Part shown: positions 20,029-31,312 of the stretch, one piece after another
Layout of the letters: every line of letters starts with the position of its first letter
Position numbering within the stretch: the first letter of the stretch is position 1
From: Pampus argenteus
Taxonomy: Eukaryota > Chordata > Actinopteri > Scombriformes > Stromateidae
DNA: 64,000 nucleotides
Direction of reading: 5' to 3'
NCBI GenBank assembly: GCA_036937835.1
Contig: CM072861.1
Span: 615,001-679,000 of the forward strand
Translations under genes and position numbers: made by a program
The notes under the pieces: generated by a model
The model's database searches: none
Told to the model about the DNA's origin: nothing
What the model saw: only the letters and a program-made list of their open reading frames with translations

Positions 20029-21530
20029 GGGAGGTCGGTGTGGATCATGATGAGCCTCCCAAATGTGAAAATGAGGATTTGGAATCCTTGTATGATTCTC
20101 TCTGTTCTGTCACACCCACTGGAAAGACTGTCATATTCCAGTTGACACACAGGACTCAGAGAGCCGACAGTTTATTTTACACTGATGTTCGTGCTGCTGG
20201 TGGAGTCGATTTGAAAGCCTTGATTGACAGTGGCTCCATGTCATGCTCCCTGAGTGAGGCTGCTGTGGAGCGCCTTTTGCAGCACCGCCCTGACATTAGG
20301 AGGAATCCTGCTGATGATATTGTTGTGATTGGTGCTGGAGGTCACCATGTCACTCCAACAGCAGTCTATGATTTGGACGTGACCATTTATGGTTTCAAGC
20401 TGCTCATTCCAACGTTGGTCATCCCTGGGCAAACAGATGACATGATTGTTGGCAGCAATGCTATCAAGGTGCTTATACGCCAGATGAAGAGTTCTGATGA
20501 CTATTGGGGTCTTTTGTCCAAACTGGTTGATGTCGTCGATGATGAGTGCTACCAGCTCTTATCCCTGCTGTCCAATTCCGAGAAGTGGAAGGGAGGAGCC
20601 ATGCCTGACAAAGTCGGCACTGTTAAGCTGAGACAGTGTATCGTGCTTGAGCCGTTGTGCGAACACCTTGTTTGGGGCAAGCTGCCTGCTTCTGCACCCA
20701 TGTCAGTGGGGAGCACGGTTGTCGTTGAAGCAACCCAGTCAAGAGCTAGGCCCAGGAATGTGTTGGTGGGCCGTGTCATATCACCGCTGTGGGGAGACAG
20801 GTGGGTGCCCCTGAAACTGATCAACCCTGGCACTGAGACGGTAACCCTCAAGAGAAACAGCAAGATTGCTGATGTATTCCCCGCCGTTGCGGTTGAGGAG
20901 TTGTCCCCACCCACTAAGATTGCTGTCAATAGGCAAAGTGTCTCTGACCACCCAGTGGCGATGAGGTCTCCCGAACAGATGGAAGATGCTCTGAATAGGC
21001 TGAGACTGCAGGACCTGGACCTGAATGCCTGTGAGGTGTCAGATCTGTGGAAAGACAGGCTGCTGCAACTTGTTGAGCGCTACGAGGGTGTCTTCTCAAG
21101 GGACAAAATGGACTGCGGAGAGGCCACAGACTTTGTCCATAGGATAAACCTTGTAGATGAGAGGCCGTTTCGCCTGCCCTATCGCCGGGTACCGCCCACC
21201 CAGTATGAAGCACTGAGGACCGCTCTTAATGAGATGGAGGAGAGGGGCATTATCCGAAAGTCGCACAGTGACTACGCATCTCCCCTGGTCTTAGTGTGGA
21301 AGAAGGATGGCAGTCTGCGTATCTGCACTGACTTCAGGTGTCTCAATGCGAAGACGGTGAAAGACGCGCACCCACTGCCTCACCAGGCGGATACCCTTGC
21401 TGCGCTAGGAGGAAATGTCCTGTTCTCTACCATGGACTTGACGTCTGGCTTTTATAATGTTTCCGCTTCACGAGGAGCACAAGAAGTTCACAGCTTTCTC
21501 ATCACCCTTTGGCTTACACGAGTACAATAG
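19965..21530 (+). CDS. pol: Pol, N-terminal part: protease and start of reverse transcriptase
   Basis: Open frame in -1 relative to gag, with no ATG at its start; the frame opens just after a stop at 19962. It is most likely expressed as a Gag-Pol fusion by -1 ribosomal frameshifting in the 19965-20028 overlap. An aspartic protease active site (LIDSGS, Asp near residue 88) matures the polyprotein. Reverse transcriptase begins about residue 360: the LRICTDFRCLN motif and the first catalytic Asp (TMDLTSGF, about residue 491) are present. Shortly after this, one extra T in the run 21460-21462 shifts the frame. The remaining residues to the stop at 21530 are out-of-frame product. Confidence 0.86.
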   Translation: MPWQQVTSIPPAVGKRTDPHLGEVGVDHDEPPKCENEDLESLYDSLCSVTPTGKTVIFQLTHRTQRADSLFYTDVRAAGGVDLKALIDSGSMSCSLSEAAVERLLQHRPDIRRNPADDIVVIGAGGHHVTPTAVYDLDVTIYGFKLLIPTLVIPGQTDDMIVGSNAIKVLIRQMKSSDDYWGLLSKLVDVVDDECYQLLSLLSNSEKWKGGAMPDKVGTVKLRQCIVLEPLCEHLVWGKLPASAPMSVGSTVVVEATQSRARPRNVLVGRVISPLWGDRWVPLKLINPGTETVTLKRNSKIADVFPAVAVEELSPPTKIAVNRQSVSDHPVAMRSPEQMEDALNRLRLQDLDLNACEVSDLWKDRLLQLVERYEGVFSRDKMDCGEATDFVHRINLVDERPFRLPYRRVPPTQYEALRTALNEMEERGIIRKSHSDYASPLVLVWKKDGSLRICTDFRCLNAKTVKDAHPLPHQADTLAALGGNVLFSTMDLTSGFYNVSASRGAQEVHSFLITLWLTRVQ

Positions 21531-24500
21531 GATGCCACAGGGCCTATCCAACAGCCCTGCGACATTCATGCGGATGATGCTGTCGATCTTCGGGGATGAA
21601 AACTTCACCAGTCTACTCTGCTATCTCGATGACCTGATGGTCTTTGCCCCCACCGAGCAGTTGGCTCTTGAGCGTCTGGAGATGGTGTTCTCGCGTCTAA
21701 GGAACCATAAGCTCAAGCTAGCCCCAAAGAAGTGTCATCTGTTGCGGAGGTCAGTGAAGTTCCTAGGACATATCATCTGTGGAGATGGGGTGAGGAAAGA
21801 CCCTGACAAGATGAAGGCCATTATGGATGTAGGAGAGGCTGATCTGATGGAAAGCGATGGTGTCACTCCTTCCTGGAAGAAGATCAAGTCCTTCCTTGGC
21901 GTGATTTTCTATTACCAGCACTTCATTGCTGACTGCTCGGCGAAAGCTAAACCCTTGTTCAGGCTTCTCTCTGGACGGCAAGTGCAGCGCAGGGCTATGA
22001 AGGGCCGTAAATCTAATAAACAGTCATCCGCTCCACCAGCGCTTACAGCGAGTGACTGGACCGCTGACTGCAAGGCCTCGTTCCAGACCCTGAAGAGTGA
22101 CCTAGCCTATGGTGTTACCTTGGCCCACCCTGACTTCAGTGAGCCCTTTGTTCTTGCTGTTGATGCATCGTTCGACGGCATTGGTGCAGTCTTGTCTCAA
22201 GTGCCACCGGGTGAGACCGTTGCTCGCCCTGTCGCCTTCGCCAGCAAGACCCTGTCCCGGTCACAGATGAACTACCCAGCACACAGACTGGAATTCCTGG
22301 CGCTGAAGTGGGCCATTTGTGACAAGTTTGGCCACTGGCTGAAGGGAAGACACTTTACTGCCTGGACGGATAACAATCCGCTGTCCTACATCCTGACGAA
22401 GCCTCGCTTGGACGCGTGTGAGCAAAGATGGGTGGCTAAGCTTGCAGCGTTCGACTTCGACCTGAAGTATGTCCCGGGTGTTAAGAATGTTGTTGCCGAT
22501 GCACTCAGCCGCGAGCCATTCGTTCAGTCATGTATCAGTCACCGGCTGATGAAAGAGCCTTACATCGCGCTGTTGGATGAAGTCAATGGGGTCGTCAAGG
22601 GCACAGTGCAAGATGCCTTCCGGCTGACTAACAACTGCCAAGCCGTTCACAAGGTGGAACCGAGATCCTCAGATTTGGATGCTGAGGCTGTCTCTCAACC
22701 TGCAGAGAGCTCCATCAGTTCTGAGGAGGTGTCGGCGGTGCTAATCGCCCGAAGTGATGGTGGTGTGACCGGTCTGCCGGGTGCCAGCCCGCCATTGCCC
22801 CAGCTACCTGGGGAAGACCCTTCCACTGTTATCCCCCAGAGTCGGCTTTTGAATCTTCAGGAGCAGGATGCTGTGATAAGTCGAGTCATGTTCTACATGC
22901 GGCGGCGTAAGAGAGCTACCAGACGGGAGACGGCATCTGAGCCTAGCTGTGTCAACAAGCTTCTCAGACACTGGAAAAAGCTGCGTGTGCAGGATGGGAT
23001 CCTGTACAGGGTGAAGAAAGACCTCAGGGTTGACAAGAAGCTCTTCCAGTTCGTTGTGCCAGATAGCCTAAAGCACCAAGTTCTCGTCGGCATCCACGAT
23101 AATGCTGGTCATCAGGGCCGTGCACGAACTCTGTCCCTAGCCAGAGAACGGTTCTTTTGGACCGGAATGGAAAATGACATAGCCAACCATGTACGCCGAT
23201 GCGAGAGATGTGTCGTTGGCAAGACACCTGAACCTGCGGCCCGTGCGCCCCTTGAGAACATTCAGACGTCTGCACCAATGGAATTGGTGTGTATCGATTT
23301 CTGGTCTGCTGAACTGAGTGACAAGAAGACAGTAGACGTCTTGGTTGTGACGGACCATTTCTCGAAGATAGCGCATGCCTTTCCCTGTCGAAACCAGTCT
23401 GCGAAACAAGTTGCTCGCCGGTTGTGGGACGATTTCTTCTGCATTTATGGTTTTCCCCAAAGGCTGCACACTGACCAAGCAGCCAACTTTGGGAGCAGGC
23501 TAATGAGAGAACTCCTGGAAATGGCAGGAGTTCACAAGTCCCACACCACCCCATATCATCCAATGGGCAATGGTATCGCAGAACGTTTTAACCGGACACT
23601 GGGGAACATGTTGAGAGTCCTGCCCCCTACAGCAAAAGCTAGATGGCCGCAGATGCTGCAGACGTTGACCTTCTGCTACAACTGTACAGTCCACGAGACC
23701 ACTGGCTTTGCTCCCTTTTTCCTGATGTTCGGACGAGTCCCACGTCTCCCCATTGACATCATGTTCCAGCATGTTCGCCGTGATGACAAGGTGGTGAACT
23801 GCCACGAGTTTGTCGCACGCTTGAGACAAGACTTACGTGAGGCGGCGGACATCGCTCGGAGACACAGCCTCCAGGAGCAAGCACGCCATGCCAGACTCTA
23901 CAACCGTCGGGTCAAGGGCTATTCTTTGGCTGTAGGTGATCGAGTGTTGCTGGCCACTCGTGGTGAAAAAGGCAAGAGGAAGCTCTCTGATAAGTGGGAC
24001 TCCGCTCCCTATGACGTTGTGTCTGTGAGGCCCGACATTAACGTGTACAGGATCAAGGAGACCCAGACTGGCAAGGAGAAAGTTGTGCACAGGAACCTTC
24101 TTCTCCCAGTTGATTTCCTGAACTTCGATGAGGACGAAGCTGAAAGTCCCCTTGTAGGATCGGGTTGCAGCGCTGAGGCTGATGGACGTGGCCAGGAGTC
24201 AGTAGCAATTGGCGGTATGGATCGCAATGTCCAGACAATGGACTGGCTCATGAATACTCCTGAGATTGACGACCTTGTTGACGGGAGTGATGTGGATGAA
24301 GCTCTGTCTGCGGCAGCGAGTGATTCCTTACCTGATGGGATGCTTGACTCCCCTGACTCGGCTTCTATCGAACCAGGCCCTGTCCCCATTGAGACAGTCC
24401 CTTCCCCTGTCCCTACTGATGCAGTCACCGACTCTGTCCCAGCCAGTGCAGTACCCTTCCCTAACCCTGTCCCACCCAACGGAGTTCTTGCCCACGATCC

Positions 24501-24801
24501 AGCCCCTGCTAATGCAGTTCCTGAAACAGGCCCTTCCCCTGTTATTGTAGCCCACTTACCTGATCCAGACTCAGTCAGTGTGTCTCCTTTAGGTCTTCAG
24601 GATGTTGCTGATAGGGATTCTGTTATTAGCGCACAGCCTCGGGGGGTGGGTGCGGGTCAAACCAGTGCAGTTGTTACTAGGTTTGGGAGACAGGTCAGAC
24701 CTCCTAATCGGTTTAGCTATGGGGTGTCAGCACAAAGGGTTGAGGATACTCCACCTACTGGTTCTGTTTTGAATCTCCTCCGGAGTATTTTTGTGGCCTA
24801 G
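21457..24801 (+). CDS. pol: Pol, C-terminal part: reverse transcriptase, RNase H, integrase (separated by a frameshift)
   Basis: This continues reverse transcriptase in the +1 frame. Meaningful sequence starts at about 21463; the ATG at 21457 is incidental. The catalytic YLDD is at residues 56-59 (CYLDDLMVF). RNase H shows AVDASFDG (Asp about 236) and TDNNPL (Asp about 305). Integrase follows with an HHCC zinc domain (His 547 and 552, Cys 582 and 585) and a DD(35)E core (Asp 614, Asp 673, Glu 709). After a C-terminal integrase segment comes a Pro/Val-rich tail at about 970-1055. I see no chromodomain. The frame is otherwise open, so the single shift is the only lesion. Confidence 0.9.
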   Translation: MFPLHEEHKKFTAFSSPFGLHEYNRMPQGLSNSPATFMRMMLSIFGDENFTSLLCYLDDLMVFAPTEQLALERLEMVFSRLRNHKLKLAPKKCHLLRRSVKFLGHIICGDGVRKDPDKMKAIMDVGEADLMESDGVTPSWKKIKSFLGVIFYYQHFIADCSAKAKPLFRLLSGRQVQRRAMKGRKSNKQSSAPPALTASDWTADCKASFQTLKSDLAYGVTLAHPDFSEPFVLAVDASFDGIGAVLSQVPPGETVARPVAFASKTLSRSQMNYPAHRLEFLALKWAICDKFGHWLKGRHFTAWTDNNPLSYILTKPRLDACEQRWVAKLAAFDFDLKYVPGVKNVVADALSREPFVQSCISHRLMKEPYIALLDEVNGVVKGTVQDAFRLTNNCQAVHKVEPRSSDLDAEAVSQPAESSISSEEVSAVLIARSDGGVTGLPGASPPLPQLPGEDPSTVIPQSRLLNLQEQDAVISRVMFYMRRRKRATRRETASEPSCVNKLLRHWKKLRVQDGILYRVKKDLRVDKKLFQFVVPDSLKHQVLVGIHDNAGHQGRARTLSLARERFFWTGMENDIANHVRRCERCVVGKTPEPAARAPLENIQTSAPMELVCIDFWSAELSDKKTVDVLVVTDHFSKIAHAFPCRNQSAKQVARRLWDDFFCIYGFPQRLHTDQAANFGSRLMRELLEMAGVHKSHTTPYHPMGNGIAERFNRTLGNMLRVLPPTAKARWPQMLQTLTFCYNCTVHETTGFAPFFLMFGRVPRLPIDIMFQHVRRDDKVVNCHEFVARLRQDLREAADIARRHSLQEQARHARLYNRRVKGYSLAVGDRVLLATRGEKGKRKLSDKWDSAPYDVVSVRPDINVYRIKETQTGKEKVVHRNLLLPVDFLNFDEDEAESPLVGSGCSAEADGRGQESVAIGGMDRNVQTMDWLMNTPEIDDLVDGSDVDEALSAAASDSLPDGMLDSPDSASIEPGPVPIETVPSPVPTDAVTDSVPASAVPFPNPVPPNGVLAHDPAPANAVPETGPSPVIVAHLPDPDSVSVSPLGLQDVADRDSVISAQPRGVGAGQTSAVVTRFGRQVRPPNRFSYGVSAQRVEDTPPTGSVLNLLRSIFVA

Positions 24802-25167
24802 GTGGCCAAGAAATAGTCACACTTTTGGTTTTGTTTGTTTGTTTTATTTGAACACTATGTTTTGATAAGTATTGATCGATGAAGTGATTGATGACTGATT
24901 TTTGTTTGTTTTGTTTTGTCTTAAGTATGCCATGAGGGCTAAGAGAGTTAAGATGTTCAGGAGGTGTAAACGGCATCTTCTACTAGTCTGTTGAAAGTCT
25001 GGGGTTTGGTACCGCCCTGTTCTTTTACACTCCTTACAGGAGAATTTTAGATTGACTGTTTAATACGTCAGTGCTCTGATTTCGCTAACTCTTTCTTTTT
25101 GAGAAGTTGTGATTTTGTTTTGTTTTGGTTATTGACTTGAGATTTGTAGAGGCGTTTAACATAATTT
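24802..25167 (+). other. Retrotransposon 3' noncoding region
   Basis: About 370 bp, T/G-rich, between the pol stop and the polypurine tract. No env-like open frame, signal peptide or transmembrane segment is encoded here. Confidence 0.75.
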
Positions 25168-25179
25168 GAGGGGGGTGAA
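25168..25179 (+). other. Polypurine tract
   Basis: GAGGGGGGTGAA lies directly before the TG of the 3' LTR, the expected site for plus-strand priming. It is interrupted by one T. Confidence 0.8.
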
Positions 25180-26146
25180 TGTAACAGTGTTAATAAATAC
25201 TTTTATTTTGTTCAATTATGTTAAACTGGGAACACAGCCATGGCTATTCTTATTTTATTTTGTTATTTTTGTCATGCGCTTTTATTCTGAAGTTGCAGTG
25301 TCGCAGTGTGGGTAATTCAGTACGGAGAAGCTCGCGCTGCAGGTAACATGGACTCCTGTTTACTGAGACGCACATTAAATCATTAAAATGATCTATACCT
25401 GTTAAAGACACTTTTCAGTTGCTAAACATGCACTCAGTGGTCATATCTGATCTTAAGCACCACTCAGTTTTGTATTGTAGTGCAAGTTAATGTTTGTTTA
25501 AATAAGTAAAAAACGATTAGCATGTTAGCTGTTAGCTGAGGCCTGCGTCTAATATAAGGGCGTGCTGTCTCTAAACAGGTGGACCGTATAAAATACTGAC
25601 TCAGAGCTGTGGTTGTGTCCCAACATTTATGTTTACAGGTATGTGTGTGTATATTATGTGTACTTTTATGGGCTTATTTTGTGTCCAGAATGCCTTTGTA
25701 AATATTTATTTATATAGTTTACCTGCCGTTTTGCATTGATATTAGCAGGGCGGCATCAAAGCCTGTTATTCATTCTGTTTTACTGCACTTTATATATGAA
25801 ATAGGAGCTTTAGAGTGGAAATGTTTGTTCAGCATTTATGTAACTTTTTGCAATATGATGTTTGATTGAGTAATATTGAATCGATGTATTTTATAAGAGA
25901 TGTATTTTATTTCTATTTGAATTTCAGTTAGACCATTGATAAAAAATATCCACTATACGATCAATGAGTAATTCAGTTCGGAGAAGCTCGCGCTGCAGGT
26001 GGACCGTATAAAATACTGACTCAGAGCTGTGGTTGTGTCCCAACATTTATGTTTACAGCTGAATAAACTACATCCTACTGCTCCACATCTGCATCCTCGT
26101 GAGTCCTTGGTGAAACAGCAGGCAGGACAGAACAGGAGAGGTCACA
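25180..26146 (+). repeat. 3' LTR
   Basis: 967 bp, the same length as the 5' LTR and about 99.8% identical by eye. It contains the same internal duplication (offset 7903 bp) and AATAAA at 26062-26067. It is followed by TATAGACC, the interrupted 5S spacer. Confidence 0.95.
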
Positions 26147-26753
26147 TATAGACCCCAGTCACATCTATTTTCATGTCAAATAATATAGGTTACTAGATAA
26201 GATTACATATTGTATGTCGCATGTCCATCATAATGTTCTTTACATTCATTAAAATGTCAACATGATTAGAAAATATATTTTTCTTGTAAATAAAAATACT
26301 GAAACAACAATCACAAAGCTTTTATCTTTGAAATGACCCCAGGTTGTCCTTTTCATAGGTTTTTTTGTTAAATTACATCATTTCTTAAAGCAACTAAAAT
26401 CATTTCCTTCTTTGAGAAAAGAAAAAAACAACAACAAGCTCTGCACGTACCGTATTTTCAGGTGAGGGAAAGAGAAAATATCTAAGAAAAAACAGGTATT
26501 TTTCTACACATGGCTTGTTGAGGTTAACTGTCAAAGGAACAAATTAAAAGACTAAAACCATCACCTGTTGAATACTTCACAGGTACGTTTCAGAAGAGAA
26601 CGTTTAAATGTCGTATGTTTTAAGATGCCTTCCAAAGCCTGATATGATCTATACATACGTTATTTACACATGTTGATCAAACGTGAAATAAAATACCCAC
26701 AGAGGAGGAAACAGCGTCCTCTGCAGTTTGCATAGAGCAGTAAAAAAAAAAAA

Positions 26754-26873
26754 AGCTTACAGCACCTGGTATTCCCAGGCGGTCTCGCATCCAAGTACTA
26801 ACCACGCCCTAACCTGCTTAGCTTCCGAGATCAGACGAGATTGGAGCGCGCTCAGGGTGGTGTGGCCGTAAGC
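26754..26873 (-). rRNA. 5S rRNA gene, minus class, copy 13 (1 bp insertion)
   Basis: 120 nt. An extra base in the GATTGGAGCGCG stretch near 26840, a box C end change (ATGCGAGAC) and the copy 10 substitution are present. It is probably impaired. Confidence 0.85.
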
Positions 26874-27223
26874 GAAGGAAACAGACACACACAGGGTTTT
26901 TATAGATGCCGTAACGCCACACTCTTTCACATGTGCGGTGATTGTATATGTCGATACTGAATGGAAACACGACACCCTGACGATGACACAAAGTCAGCCA
27001 GTAACAGCTGTAACTGTGCGTTCCTCTCCAGGTCAACCTGTAGACATTATTACTTAATACACAGTCTATATCATTCTTCTTAATGTTGGGGGATTGTATG
27101 ACTGGAATCAGAGGTTCTTGATCCCAAAATACGGTGATGTGTTAACCCTTTATCAATCGGAACAGACGATCGCGATGCTGTTGATCGACATGTATAAATA
27201 CCCTGTGTGTGTCAGTTTCCTTG

Positions 27224-27340
27224 GCTTACGGCCATACCACCCTGAACGAGCCCGATCTCGTCTGACTGCAAGCTAACTAGGGTTGGGCCTGGTTAGTACT
27301 TGCATGGGAGACCGCCTGGGAATACCAGGTGCTGTAAGCC
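27224..27340 (+). pseudogene. 5S rRNA pseudogene, plus class, copy 13 (2 bp deletion)
   Basis: 117 nt. TCTGATCTCGCAAG is reduced to TCTGACTGCAAG, which removes bases from the 3' side of helix III just upstream of box A. Confidence 0.8.
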
Positions 27341-28078
27341 TTTTCTGTGCTCTACGCAAACTGCAGAGGACGCTGCTGCCTCTTGTGTGCAGACAGAGCA
27401 AAGAGCGAACTTATTAGCTGCTTTTTCATTGGTGCCTCTTCAGAGTAAATTAGTTTAACCAAACTTATATATGGACCCCAGTCACATCTATTTTCATGTC
27501 AAATAATATAGGTTACTAGATAAGATTACATATTGTATGTCGCATGTCCATCATAATGTTCTTTACATTCATTAAAATGTCAACATGATTAGAAAATATG
27601 TTTTTCTTGTAAATGAAAATACTGAAACAACAATCACAAAGCTTTTAACTTTGTAATTACCCCAGGTTGTCCTTTTCATAGGCTCTTTTGTTAAATTACA
27701 TCATTTCTTAAAGCAACTAAAATCATTTCCTTCTTTGAGAAAAGAAAAAAACAACAACAAGCTCTGCACGTACCGTATTTTCAGGTAAGGGGAAAGAGAA
27801 AATATCTAAGAAAAAACAGGTATTTTTCTACACATGGCTTGTTGGGGTTAACTGTCAAAGGAACAAATTAAAAGACTAAAACCATCACCTGTTGAATACT
27901 TCACAGGTACGTTTCAGAAGAGAACGTTTAAATGTCGTATGTTTTAAGATGCCTTCCAGAGCCTGATATGATCTATACATACGTTATTTACACATGTTGA
28001 TCAAACGTGAAATAAAATACCCACAGAGGAGGAAACAGCGTCCTCTGCAGTTTGCATAGAGCAGTAAAAAAAAAAAAA

Positions 28079-28197
28079 AGCTTACAGCACCTGGTATTCC
28101 CAGGCGGTCTCGCATCCAAGTACTAACGAGGCCCTAACCTGCTTAGCTTCCGAGATCAGACGAGATCGGGCCCGCTCAGGGTGGTGTGGCCGTAAGC
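28079..28197 (-). rRNA. 5S rRNA gene, minus class, copy 14
   Basis: Full-length. It carries the right-block box C change (ATGCGAGAC) plus changes to CCTCGTTAG and GAGCGGGCCCG. Confidence 0.88.
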
Positions 28198-28547
28198 GAA
28201 GGAAACAGACACACACAGGGTATTTATAGATGCCGTAACACCACACTCTCTCACATGTGCGGTGATTGTATATGTCGATACTGAATGGAAACACGACACC
28301 CTGACGATGACACAAAGTCAGCCAGTAACAGCTGTAACTGTGCGTTCCTCTCCAGGTCAACCTGTAGACGTTATTACTTAATACACAGTCTATATCATTC
28401 TTCTTAATGTTGGGGGATTGTATGACTGGAATCAGAGGTTCTTGATCCCAAAATACGGTGATGTGTTAACCCTTTATCAATCGGAACAGACGATCGCGAT
28501 GCTGTTGATCGACATGTATAAATACCCTGTGTGTGTCAGTTTCCTTG

Positions 28548-28666
28548 GCTTACGGCCATACCACCCTGAACGCGCCCGATCTCGTCTGATCTCGCAAGCT
28601 AACTAGGGTTGGGCCTGGTTAGTACTTGCATGGGAGACCGCCTGGGAATACCAGGTGCTGTAAGCA
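28548..28666 (+). rRNA. 5S rRNA gene variant, plus class, copy 14
   Basis: Full-length. Here GAACGCGCCCG has the usual vertebrate C that other plus copies lack. The terminator is only ATTTC. Confidence 0.87.
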
Positions 28667-29401
28667 TTTCTGTGCTCTATGCAAACTGCAGAGGACGCTG
28701 CTGCCTCTTGTGTGCAGACAGAGCAAAGAGCTAACTTATTAGCTGCTTTTTCATTGGTGCCTCTTCAGAGTAAATTAATTTAACCAAACTTATATATAGA
28801 CTCCAGTCACATCTATTTTCATGTCAAATAATATAGGTTACTAGATAAGATTACATATTGTATGTCGCATGTCCATCATAATGTTCTTTACATTCATTAA
28901 AATGTCAACATGATTAGAAAATATATTTTTCTTGTAAATAAAAATACTGAAACAACAATCACAAAGCTTTTATCTTTGAAATGACCCCAGGTTGTCCTTT
29001 TCATAGGTTTTTTTGTTAAATTACATCATTTCTTAAAGCAACTAAAATCATTTCCTTCTTTGAGAAAAGAAAAAAACAACAACAAGCTCTGCACGTACCG
29101 TATTTTCAGGTGAGGGAAAGAGAAAATATCTAAGAAAAAACAGGTATTTTTCTACACATGGCTAGTTGGGGTTAACTGTCAAAGGAACAAATTAAAAGAC
29201 TAAAACCATCACCTGTTGAATACTTCACAGGTACGTTTCAGAAGAGAACGTTTAAATGTCGTATGTTTTAAAATGCCTTCCAGAGCCTGATATGATCTAT
29301 ACATACGTTATTTACACATGTTGATCAAACGTGAAATAAAATACCCACAGAGGGGGAAACAGCGTCCTCTGCAGTTTGCATAGAGCAGTAAAAAAAAAAA
29401 A

Positions 29402-29521
29402 AGCTTACAGCACCTGGTATTCCCAGGCAGTCTCGCATCCAAGTACTAACCAGGCCCTAACCTGCTTAGCTTCCGAGATCAGACGAGATCGGGGCCCGCT
29501 CAGGGTGGTGTGGCCGTAAGC
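29402..29521 (-). rRNA. 5S rRNA gene, minus class, copy 15 (1 bp insertion)
   Basis: 120 nt. There is an extra G in the GGGGCCCGC run near 29492 (plus strand), plus ATGCGAGAC and a further change to GAGACTGCC (sense). It is probably impaired. Confidence 0.84.
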
Positions 29522-29871
29522 GAAGGAAACAGACACACACAGGGTATTTATAGATGCCGTAACACCACACTCTCTCACATGTGCGGTGATTGTATATGTC
29601 GATACTGAATGGAAACACGACACCCTGACGATGACACAAAGTCAGCCAGTAACAGCTGTAACTGTGCGTTCCTCTCCAGGTCAACCTGTAGACGTTATTA
29701 CTTAATACACAGTCTATATCATTCTTCTTAATGTTGGGGGATTGTATGACTGGAATCAGAGGTTCTTGATCCCAAAATACGGTGATGTGTTAACCCTTTA
29801 TCAATCGGAACAGACGATCGCGATGCTGTTGATCGACATGTATAAATACCCTGTGTGTGTCAGTTTCCTTG

Positions 29872-29990
29872 GCTTACGGCCATACCACCCTGAACGCGCC
29901 CGATCTCGTCTGATCTCGCAAGCTAACTAGGGTTGGGCCTGGTTAGTACTTGCATGGGAGACCGCCTGGGAATACCAGGTGATGTAAGCA
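29872..29990 (+). rRNA. 5S rRNA gene variant, plus class, copy 15
   Basis: Full-length. It resembles copy 14 (GAACGCGCCCG, ATTTC terminator) and has GGTGATGTAAGC at the 3' end. Confidence 0.86.
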
Positions 29991-30725
29991 TTTCTGTGCT
30001 CTATGCAAACTGCAGAGGACGCTGCTGCCTCTTGTGTGCAGACAGAGCAAAGAGCGAACTTATTAGCTGCTTTTTCATTGGTGCCTCTTCAGAGTAAATT
30101 AATTTAACCAAACTTATATATAGACTCCAGTCACATCTATTTTCATGTCAAATAATATAGGTTACTAGATAAGATTACATATTGTATGTCGCATGTCCAT
30201 CATAATGTTCTTTACATTCATTAAAATGTCAACATGATTAGAAAATATATTTTTCTTGTAAATAAAAGTACTGAAACAACAATCACAAAGCTTTTATCTT
30301 TGAAATGACCCCAGGTTGTCCTTTTCATAGGCTTTTTTGTTAAATTACATTATTTCTTAAAGCAACTAAAATCATTTCCTTCTTTGAGAAAAGAAAAAAA
30401 CAACAACAAGCTCTGCACGTACCGTAGTTTCAGGTGAGGGAAAGAGAAAATATCTAAGAAAAAACAGGTATTTTTCGACACATGGCTTGTTGAGGTTAAC
30501 TGTCAAAGGAACAAATTAAAAGACTAAAACCATCACCTGTTGAATACTTCACAGGTACGTTTCAGAAGAGAACATTTAAATGTCGCATGTTTTAAGATGC
30601 CTTCCAGAGCCTGATATGATCTATACATACGTTATTTACACATGTTGATCAAACGTGAAATAAAATACCCACAGAGGAGGAAACAGCGTCCTCTGCAGTT
30701 TGCATAGAGCAGTAAAAAAAAAAAA

Positions 30726-30844
30726 AGCTTACAGCACCTGGTATTCCCAGGCGGTCTCGCATCCAAGTACTAACCAGGCCCTAACCTGCTTAGCTTCCGA
30801 GATCAGACGAGATCGGGCCCGCTCAGGGTGGTGTGGCCGTAAGC
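30726..30844 (-). rRNA. 5S rRNA gene, minus class, copy 16
   Basis: Full-length, with the right-block changes ATGCGAGAC and GAGCGGGCCCG. Confidence 0.88.
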
Positions 30845-31193
30845 GAAGGAAACAGACACACACAGGGTATTTATAGATGCCGTAACACCACACTCTCTCA
30901 CATGTGCGGTGATTGTATATGTCGATACTGAATGGAAACACGACACCCTGACGATGACACAAAGTCAGCCAGTAACAGCTGTAACTGTGCATTCCTCTCC
31001 AGGTCAACCTGTAGACGTTATTACTTAATACACAGTCTATATCATTCTTCTTAATGTTGGGGGATTGTATGACTGGAATCAGAGGTTCTTGATCCCAAAA
31101 TACGGTGATGTGTTAACCCTTTATCAATCGGAACAGACGATTGCGATGCTGTTGATCGACATGTGTAATACCCTGTGTGTGTCAGTTTCCTTG

Positions 31194-31312
31194 GCTTACG
31201 GCCATACCACCCTGAACGAGCCCGATCTTGTCTGATCTCGCAAGCTAACTAGGGTTGGGCCTGGTTAGTACTTGCATGGCAGACCGCCTGGGAATACCAG
31301 GTGCTGTAAGCA
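31194..31312 (+). rRNA. 5S rRNA gene variant, plus class, copy 16 (promoter damaged)
   Basis: Full-length, but it reads GATCTTGTCTG and CATGGCAGACC. The upstream TATAAATA is changed to TGTAATA with a base lost, and the terminator is ATTTC. It is likely inactive. It is the last plus gene of the array. Confidence 0.82.

Larger units (their letters stand above)
17277..26146 (+). mobile_element. Ty3/gypsy LTR retrotransposon, nearly intact
   Basis: The 8870 bp element consists of a 5' LTR, primer-binding site, gag, pol in the -1 frame, polypurine tract and 3' LTR. Domain order in pol is protease, reverse transcriptase, RNase H, integrase, as in Metaviridae (Ty3/gypsy). There is no env and no evident chromodomain. 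It lies in the spacer of 5S unit 12, at ACTTATATATAGACC. Flanks give a 4-5 bp duplication (TATA or ATATA; the AT-rich site makes the exact length ambiguous). LTR near-identity indicates a recent insertion. One frameshift in reverse transcriptase makes this copy non-autonomous unless it is a sequence error. Confidence 0.96.

Noticed and set aside
23024..23563. 179-codon minus-strand open frame within integrase
   Set aside because: It is antisense to a well-supported integrase frame and has no recognisable features.
24100..24801. Chromodomain at the C-terminus of integrase
   Set aside because: The tail is Pro/Val/Ala/Ser-rich low-complexity sequence without the aromatic residues and fold pattern of a chromodomain.
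24802..25179. Env gene making the LTR element an endogenous retrovirus
   Set aside because: Only about 370 bp lie between pol and the polypurine tract, with no open frame of suitable length, signal peptide or transmembrane stretch.
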